64,000 bases of DNA from NCBI RefSeq assembly GCF_963855985.1, contig NC_087117.1, positions 3,421,001-3,485,000 of the forward strand. Direction: 5' to 3'. Each line of letters opens with the position of its first letter. Position 1 is the stretch's first letter. This stretch comes from Ostrinia nubilalis. Taxonomy: Eukaryota; Arthropoda; Insecta; Lepidoptera; Crambidae. Of the stretch, positions 52,601 to 61,600 are shown piece after piece. Made by a program: the position numbers and the translations under genes. Below the pieces are notes generated by a model that searched no databases, was not told the DNA's origin, and worked only from the letters and a program-made list of their open reading frames with translations.

Positions 52601-55600
52601 CGACCAGGCCGTGTTACATTGGGAGGTTTTATGGCCGGTAAGTACAAGGTCCTGTCGCCTTCTCACAGTGGACTAAACTGCCCAAGGCTGGTGACGCAAA
52701 TAATAGACAGACGCTAGGAAGTTCTGTAGCCGGTGAGTACTTCAATAGCACCCTGACCCGGACATCTCTCAAACTAGATCATTCCAGACTCTGACATCAC
52801 TCTACCCGGGTAATGCTCGACCCGGACAAAACCAGAACCGAACAGCACTCGACCTGGACTGCACCCGACCTGGACAACACTCAACTCGACCTGGAACACA
52901 TTAAACCCGGACAGCACATCACCTGGACCACACTGGATCCGGACAACACTCGACTCGGCCTGGACCACACTAGACCTGGAAGTCACTTGACCTGGACAGC
53001 ACTCGACCTGTGGCCTAATTCGCGTATTTTGATACAGTCAAAATCTCGCTGACGTTCAGAAGTCGTTCTAAATACGTATTCACAAGGGTCATTTCGATAG
53101 AACGATACTCGATAAGATCGCATCGCAACTCAGCGATTTGTTGTCGTTGAAGTTTTGTTGAATAAGGCTACTGGACTACGATAGACCCGGAAAACACTCG
53201 ACCTTATGACAACTCGACCTGGATAACACTCTACCCCCGACAACTTGAGGCCCAGTTTCTACCAAGGCGGAGCGGAGAAGTTTGAGGCCGTAAAATTAAC
53301 TAACCATTTCATCTTTCTTTACAGAGACTATTCGCGAACCGCGACTACGTCTACATCAGGCGGCACAAAGAGTTCACTATCAACTCCCCGCCTCTTCCCC
53401 ACAAAGATGGGATATTCACCCCCTCGGAGCCCCAGACACCCCCCGAAAGACCCAACGTTCACTCGCGCGCGAAACAGAAGTCGAGGGACAACGAACGGAG
53501 GGAGATGGATGAAGGAGTGAAAGAGAACAAGGTAGGACTTAATATATCCTCAAGATTTAAAAAGCATATTTTAGACACTCTGCAAAGTGACCAAATTAAA
53601 ATTAAGATAAATTAAATGAAAAAAAAAAACAAAAAAACAGAACAAAATTAATAATTAAAAGTCTGAACATAATATTCATTACTTCTTGGTGTTGAGCTAC
53701 ACCGCGTTTATAAGGTGTACCTTAATTGTAATTGCCTCGCTCTATATTACATGGTTTCATTATCAATATGTGGATTACGTAGTGGGATGTGTTACCACAT
53801 AAATAACACATAAGTCTAGTAGATAAGTTAATTTTTGTAACACATTTGTTTGTAATTCCTAAAATAAATAAATAAATAAATAAAATATACTAAAGCCTGG
53901 TCCGTGAGCACGTAGAATTTGGTCCAATGACCCCAAGCTACCCATCCTTATTGCTCGCGCGTAATTATATTGCTGTCGCGACTGTGCGACCGGCGCCCGC
54001 AGTGAGTGTGCGAGCGCACTCGCTCAATATTATAAATGCGAAAGTAACTCTGTCTGTCTGTCTGTCTGTCTTGCTTTCACGCCTAAACCACTGAACCGAT
54101 TTTGATAAAATTTGGCATAGATATAGTTTCGAGTCCCGGGAAAGGACATAGGATAGTTTTTATTATCCAGGTTTTTGAAACAGTGCGCGATAAAGTTTTT
54201 CTGTGACAGACAAAATTCCACGCGCGCGAAGCCGCGGGCGGAAAGCTAGTATGTAATAAACGATTCATCATCATCATCATTTTCAGCTATAGGACGTCCA
54301 CTGCTGAACATAGGCCTCTCCCAATGATTTCCACAATGGCCGGTTGGTGGCGGCCTGCATCCAGCGCCTTCCCGGTACCTTTATGAGGTCGTCGGTCCAC
54401 CTTGTGGGTGGACGTCCTACGCTGCGCTTTCCGTTACGAGGCCTCCACTCCAGAACCTTGCTGCCCCATTAACCGTCAGTTCTGCGTACTATGTGCCCTG
54501 CCCAAAATACAAAATGTTCGTCCAAAAACCTCAGTGCCTGACGAGTCTTCAATCAGTGTGTGTTACCAGTGATGACATACGGCTTGGAATAGACGATTAG
54601 ACCACCAATCAATTGACGTACTTTTTAAACGTCAAAACGAGACTATATCCATAGAATTTTGTATGGCAATACAAGCAAGTGACGTCACTATTTTGTCAAC
54701 TCAATTAAACTACTTTTTTCAATTACAATGCAACCAAAATCGTTATTTACTGATAATTTAAAATGAATCAAGTTTTTAAGACCACAATGAAGCGTCTTTT
54801 TAAAAGTTGTGATTTCGAATTATTGGGGAATGGTGTCAAATAGTCTATTGTGATAAAGTCCAAGCCAACTTGCGTCTCGCATCTCGCGTGTAATTATATT
54901 GCTGTCGCTCTCGCACACTCACTGCGGCCGTCCGTTGCAAAGTTGCGACAGCCATATAATTACGTGCGAGTGATAAGGATGGGTAGCTTGGGGTCATTGG
55001 ACGAAATTCTATCTGCTCGGTGACTGGACTTTAGATGTGATTTTTAAACATGAATATGTCTGAAATATATGTCTGAACTCTGGTGTGCTGTTGTCCGTTC
55101 ACTCTCGGGCGAAACAAAAGTCAAGAGCACGGAGGGAGATTTATGGAGGAGAGAAAGAGAACAAGGTAGGACTGTATTATGTAAACGGGACTGTTCCCAC
55201 CTACGAGTAGTTGCACTCTAGTTCATTGCAAGACTTTTTTTTTTTTTATAGTGATGTGCAGAAAATGACCTCCCAAACGCAGTTTTTCATGCATCTATGC
55301 ATACATCTTGACACATATCTTTACAAAGATCTTCACACATATCTTTGCAAACATCTTCACAAATATCTTTGCAAACATCTTGACACACATATTTGCAAAC
55401 ATCTTGACAAATATCTTCACACACATATTTTCCACAGGTGTTCATAATCGTGTCTCGCTCGTGCGAGCACCCGAAAGTACCCGAGACGAAACACGCGATA
55501 CGAGTGCTGGAATACTGGAGCCATATGGTCGTGAAGACCATCGATGGGCCTGACAAGGTAAGTTAGATCTACTATGTAGTAATATCGTTCGTTCGTTTCA

Positions 55601-58600
55601 GTCAAATGACGTCCACTGCTGGACAAAGGCCTCCCCTAAGGATTTCCACAACAACCGGTCCTGCGCTGCCCGCATCCAGGTTCTTCCCGCGACCTTCACC
55701 AGATCGTCAGTCCACCTAGTGGAGGGCCTTCGAGTCGCCATTCGAGAACTTTTTTTTCTCCCAGCGCTGGCTGGCCCGATGTCCGCTGCAGGCCATAAGC
55801 TCTGCGAGCTATGTGTCCAACTGCCACTTGATTTTAGCAATTCTGCGAGCTATATCGGTCACATCTCATTTCTGATTCGATCACGCAGGTAACTTAGGCC
55901 CAGTTTTTTTTAAAATAATCAATCGCTACCAATGATTAATAATAATAATAATAAATACACTTTATTGCACACCAAAGATAAGAACAGAAAGAAAAGGAAC
56001 ACACAAGGTACAACTAGGCGGTCTTATCGCTATGAAGCGATCTCTTCCAGACAACCTATTAAATATTAGCAAAATGTAAACTATTAGTAAAAAATTATAC
56101 CTACTAAAAATCGAGCTAACCATCGTTAAAAAAACACATTTTACTCATATTTAACTATTTGTCATCAAATAGTAAATAAATGTATTACCTCCACAGCCCG
56201 GCATGGAATTCGTTCTAACCTACTACGACGAGCCGGCGGTCGGCGGTCTCCCGACGGGCGTGGCAACTTGGGCGACGGGACGCGCCGCGCCCGCCTACCT
56301 GGAGAGGATGCGCCGCGCCGCCGCCGGGTACCAGGCCTGGAGCGACGCGCGCGGTGACCAGGTGAGGGAGAGAGACACACATAGACACGCAACCAGGTAA
56401 GAGAGAGAGAGACACATAGACACTCAACCAGGTAAGAGAGAGAGAGAGACACATAGACACTCAACCAGGTAAGAGAGAGAGAGAGACACATAGACACTCA
56501 ACCAGGTAAGAGAGAGAGAGACACATAGACACGCAACCAGGTAAGGGAGAGAGCTAGAGCGACGACCGCTGCGACCAGGTAAGAGGGAGAGAGAGAGATG
56601 TGACCAGGTAAGAGAGACAGACACGTGACCAGGTGAGAGAGAGCTGGAGCGACGCTCGCGGCAACTAGGTAAGAGAGAGAACTGGAGCGACGCCCGCTGC
56701 GACCAGGTAAGAAGAGAGACGTGACCAGGTGTGAGAGAGAAAGAGAGAGCTGGAGCGGCGACCAGATAATAGAGAGCTGGAGCGACGCCTGTTGCGATCA
56801 GGTAAGAGAGAGAGAGAGACACATAGACACTCAACCAGGTAAAAGAGAGAGCTGGAGCGGCGCCCGCGCTACCAGGTTAGAGAGAGAAAGAAAGAGAGCT
56901 GGAGTACCGCCCGTAGCGACCAGGTAAGAAGAAAAGAAAGAAACATTAATTACAGTAGCCGGCGGTCGGCGGTCTCCCGACGGGCGTGGCGACGTGGGCG
57001 ACCGGCCGCGCCGCGCCCGCCTACCTGGAGAGGATGCGCCGCGCCGCCGCCGGGTACCAGGCCTGGAGCGACGCGCGCGGTGACCAGGTACGAGAGAGAG
57101 AGAGCTAGAGTGGTACCCACAGCAACTAGGTAAGAGAGAGAGCTAGAGCGACGCGCGCGGCGACCAGGTAAGAGAGAGAGACACATAGACACGCAACCAG
57201 GTAAGAGAGAGATAGCTGGAGCGACGCCCGCGGCGACCAGGTAAGAGAGAGAGAGAGAGAGCTGGAGCGGCGACCAGGTGAGAGAGAGAGAGAGAGAACT
57301 GAAGCGACGCCCGCTGTGACCAGGTAAGAGAGAGAGACGCGACCAGGTGCGAGAGGGAGAGAGCTGGAGCGACGCGCGTGGTGACCAGGTGAGAGAGAGA
57401 TAGAACGACGCCCGCGCTACCAGGTAAGAAGGAAACAAAGAAACGTGGGCGACCGGCCGCGCCGCGCCCGCCTACCTGGAGAGGATGCGCCGCGCCGCCG
57501 CCGGGTACCAGGCCTGGAGCGACGCGCGCGGTGACCAGGTGAGAGAGAGAGAGCTAGAGTGGTAGCCGCAGCAACTAGGTAAGAGAGAGATGGAGCGACG
57601 CCCGCACTACCAGGTAAGAAGGAAACAAAGAAACGTGGGCGACCGGCCGCGCCGCGCCCGCCTACCTGGAGAGGATGCGCCGCGCCGCCGCCGGGTATCA
57701 AGCGTGGAGCGACGCCCGCGGTGACCAGGTGAGAGAGAGAGAGCTAGAGTGGTAGCCGCAGCAACTAGGTAAGAGAGAGAGAGAGAGAGCTAGAGTGGTA
57801 CCCGCAGCAACTAGGTAAGAGAAAGAGAGAGAGCGAGAGTGGTAGCCGCAGCAACTAGGTAAGAGAGAAAGAGAGCTAGAGTGACGCCCCCGGCGACCAG
57901 GTAAAAGAGAGAGAGAGACACATAGACACTCAACCAGGTAAGAGAGAGAGAGCTGGAGCGGCGCCCGCAGAGACTAGGTAAGAGAGAGCGAGAGACAGAC
58001 ACGTGACCAGGTAAGAGAGAGACAGACACGTGACCAGGCGAGAGAGAGCTGGAGCGACGCTCGCGGCAACTAGGTAAGAGAGAGAGAGCTAGAGTGACAC
58101 CCGCGGCGACCAGGTAAAAAAGAAAGAAAGAAACACTTATTACAGTAGCCGGCGGTCGGCGGTCTCCCGACGGGCGTAGCAACTTGGGCGACGGGCCGCG
58201 CCGCGCCCGCCTACCTGGAGAGGATGCGCCGCGCCGCCGCCGGGTACCAGGCCTGGAGCGACGCGCGCGGTGACCAGGTGAGAGAGAGAGAGCTAGAGTG
58301 GTAGCCGCAGCAACTAGGTAAGAGAGAGATGGAGCGACGCCCGCACTACCAGGTAAGAAGGAAACAAAGAAACGTGGGCGACCGGCCGCGCCGCGCCCGC
58401 CTACCTGGAGAGGATGCGCCGCGCCGCCGCCGGGTACCAGGCCTGGAGCGACGCGCGCGGTGACCAGGTGAGAGAGAGAGAGCTAGAGTGGTAGCCGCAG
58501 CAACTAGGTAAGAGAGAGATGGAGCGACGCCCGCACTACCAGGTAAGAAGGAAACAAAGAAACGTGGGCGACCGGCCGCGCCGCGCCCGCCTACCTGGAG

Positions 58601-61600
58601 AGGATGCGCCGCGCCGCCGCCGGGTATCAAGCGTGGAGCGACGCCCGCGGTGACCAGGTGAGAGAGAGAGAGCTAGAGTGGTAGCCGCAGCAACTAGGTA
58701 AGAGAGAGAGAGAGAGAGCTAGAGTGGTACCCGCAGCAACTAGGTAAGAGAAAGAGAGAGAGCGAGAGTGGTAGCCGCAGCAACTAGGTAAGAGAGAAAG
58801 AGAGCTAGAGTGACGCCCCCGGCGACCAGGTAAAAGAGAGAGAGAGACACATAGACACTCAACCAGGTAAGAGAGAGAGAGCTGGAGCGGCGCCCGCAGA
58901 GACTAGGTAAGAGAGAGCGAGAGACAGACACGTGACCAGGTAAGAGAGAGACAGACACGTGACCAGGCGAGAGAGAGCTGGAGCGACGCTCGCGGCAACT
59001 AGGTAAGAGAGAGAGAGCTAGAGTGACACCCGCGGCGACCAGGTAAAAAAGAAAGAAAGAAACACTTATTACAGTAGCCGGCGGTCGGCGGTCTCCCGAC
59101 GGGCGTAGCAACTTGGGCGACGGGCCGCGCCGCGCCCGCCTACCTGGAGAGGATGCGCCGCGCCGCCGCCGGGTACCAGGCCTGGAGCGACGCGCGCGGT
59201 GACCAGGTGAGAGAGAGAGAGCTAGAGTGGTAGCCGCAGCAACTAGGTAAGAGAGAGATGGAGCGACGCCCGCACTACCAGGTAAGAAGGAAACAAAGAA
59301 ACGTGGGCGACCGGCCGCGCCGCGCCCGCCTACCTGGAGAGGATGCGCCGCGCCGCCGCCGGGTACCAGGCCTGGAGCGACGCGCGCGGTGACCAGGTGA
59401 GAGAGAGAGAGCTAGAGTGGTAGCCGCAGCAACTAGGTAAGAGAGAGAGAGAGAGAGCTAGAGTGGTACCCGCAGCAACTAGGTAAGAGAAAGAGAGAGA
59501 GCGAGAGTGGTAGCCGCAGCAACTAGGTAAGAGAGAAAGAGAGCTAGAGTGACGCCCCCGGCGACCAGGTAAAAGAGAGAGAGAGACACATAGACACTCA
59601 ACCAGGTAAGAGAGAGAGAGCTGGAGCGGCGCCCGCAGAGACTAGGTAAGAGAGAGCGAGAGACAGACACGTGACCAGGTAAGAGAGAGACAGACACGTG
59701 ACCAGGCGAGAGAGAGCTGGAGCGACGCTCGCGGCAACTAGGTAAGAGAGAGAGAGCTAGAGTGACACCCGCGGCGACCAGGTAAAAAAGAAAGAAAGAA
59801 ACACTTATTACAGTAGCCGGCGGTCGGCGGTCTCCCGACGGGCGTAGCAACTTGGGCGACGGGCCGCGCCGCGCCCGCCTACCTGGAGAGGATGCGCCGC
59901 GCCGCCGCCGGGTACCAGGCCTGGAGCGACGCGCGCGGTGACCAGGTGAGAGAGAGAGAGCTAGAGTGGTAGCCGCAGCAACTAGGTAAGAGAGAGATGG
60001 AGCGACGCCCGCACTACCAGGTAAGAAGGAAACAAAGAAACGTGGGCGACGGGCCGCGCCGCGCCCGCCTACCTGGAGAGGATGCGCCGCGCCGCCGCCG
60101 GGTACCAGGCCTGGAGCGACGCGCGCGGTGACCAGGTGAGGGAGAGATAGAGAGACACGCGACCAGGTAAGAGAGACAGACACGTGACCAGGTAAGAGAG
60201 AGATAGCTGGAGCGACACCCGCGGCGACCAGGTAAGAGAGAGAGAGAGCTAGAGTGGTACCCACAGCAACTAGGTAAGAGAGAGAGCTAGAGTGACGCCC
60301 GCGGCGACCAGGTAAGAGAGAGAGAGACACATAGACACGGAACCAGGTAAGAGAGAGATAGCTGGAGCGGCGCCCGCAGAGACTAGGTAAGAGAGAGCGA
60401 GAGACAGACCCGTGACCAGGTAAGAGGGAGAGAGAGAGATATGACCAGGTAAGAGAGACAGACACGTGACCAGGTGAGAGAGAGCTGGAGCGACGCTCGC
60501 GGCAACTAGGTAAGAGAGAGAGAGCTAGAACGACGTCCGCGACCAGGTAAGAAGGAAAGAAAGAAAGAAACATTACAGTAGCCGGCGGTCGGCGGTCTCC
60601 CGACGGGCGTGGCGACGTGGGCGACCGGCCGCGCCGCGCCCGCCTACCTGGAGAGGATGCGCCGCGCCGCCGCCGGCTACCAGGCCTGGAGCGACGCGCG
60701 CGGTGACCAGGTGAGAGAGAGAGACGCGACCAGGTAAGAGAGAGAGAGACGTGACGAAGTAAGAGAGAGACATAGAAACGCGAACAGGTAAGAGTGATTG
60801 CTATAGCGACGCTCGCGGCTACCAGGTAAGAGAGAGAGAGAGCTAGAGTGGTACCCGCAGTAACTAGGTAAGAGAGAAAGAGAGCTAGAGTGACGCTCCC
60901 GGCGACCAGGTAAGAGAGAGAGAGACACATAGACACACGACCAGGTAAGAGAGAGCTAGAGCGACGCGCGCGGCCACCAGGTTAGAGAGAGACGCAACCA
61001 GGTAAGAGAGAGAGAGACATAGACACACGACCAGGTAAGAGAGAGAGACCTGGAGCGGCGACTAGGTAAGAGAGAGTGAGAGACACGTGCCCGCCTACTT
61101 GAGAGTAGAGTTACCAAGTCTGGAGATGAGAAGGAAAGAAAACAGTTACAGTCGCAGTAAGAGAGAGAGAGAGAGAGACACAGACACGCAACCCGGTAAG
61201 AGAGAGAGAAAGAGAGAGCGACGTCCGCGGCGACCAGGTAAGAAGAAAGAAATATTTATTAAAGGGAACGACTACTTGGAAAGACAGAAAGGTACATAGA
61301 CTAAAAATTCATGCAATGAGGGCTATCGTTTTTATACTTAACAATTGGCACCCCTGGCGATTGACAGGACCTTACTCTACAGTGGCGCCATCTTGATGAG
61401 TGCAAATGCGATAGGCCTCCTACCACTTTTGTGCTCACCAGTTGGTGCCACTGTCTTCGCTACTAGCAAGTGACAGGACCTTACTCTACAGTGGCGCTAA
61501 CTGGTGAGCGCTAAAACGATAGCCCTCATTATGCACTTCCCATCACCCACGCGTCCCTACCTCGAACTGTTTTCGAGAAATCAAGCGTTGCTATTTGCAA

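Larger units (their letters stand above)
53893..55035. mobile_element. Split MITE of the GAGCACGTAGAATTT family
   Basis: The left half (53893-54030) and right half (54857-55035) match the two arms of the element at 21681-21898. They are separated by other repeats, consistent with later insertions inside one MITE. Confidence 0.7.
56362..61250 (+). repeat. Exon 7-derived tandem array with repeated 5' splice sites
   Basis: Nearly the whole of this 4.9-kb stretch of STARD7 intron 7 consists of variants of TGGAGCGACGCCCGCGGC-GACCAG|GTAAGAGAGAG (about 30-45 bp), i.e. the last codons of exon 7 (WSDARGDQ) plus its donor and GA repeats. Several dozen AGGTAAGAG donor-like sites occur. Larger exon copies are interspersed. 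A higher-order unit of about 929 bp repeats essentially exactly (for example 57417 to 58346), and a version shorter by about 190 bp follows it. Confidence 0.92.

Noticed and set aside
59479..60936. 485-residue minus-strand open frame (LSLLPG/VSLSLTW repeats)
   Set aside because: It is the antisense of the STARD7 exon 7 array. GA repeats read backwards give Ser/Leu runs. No family resemblance.
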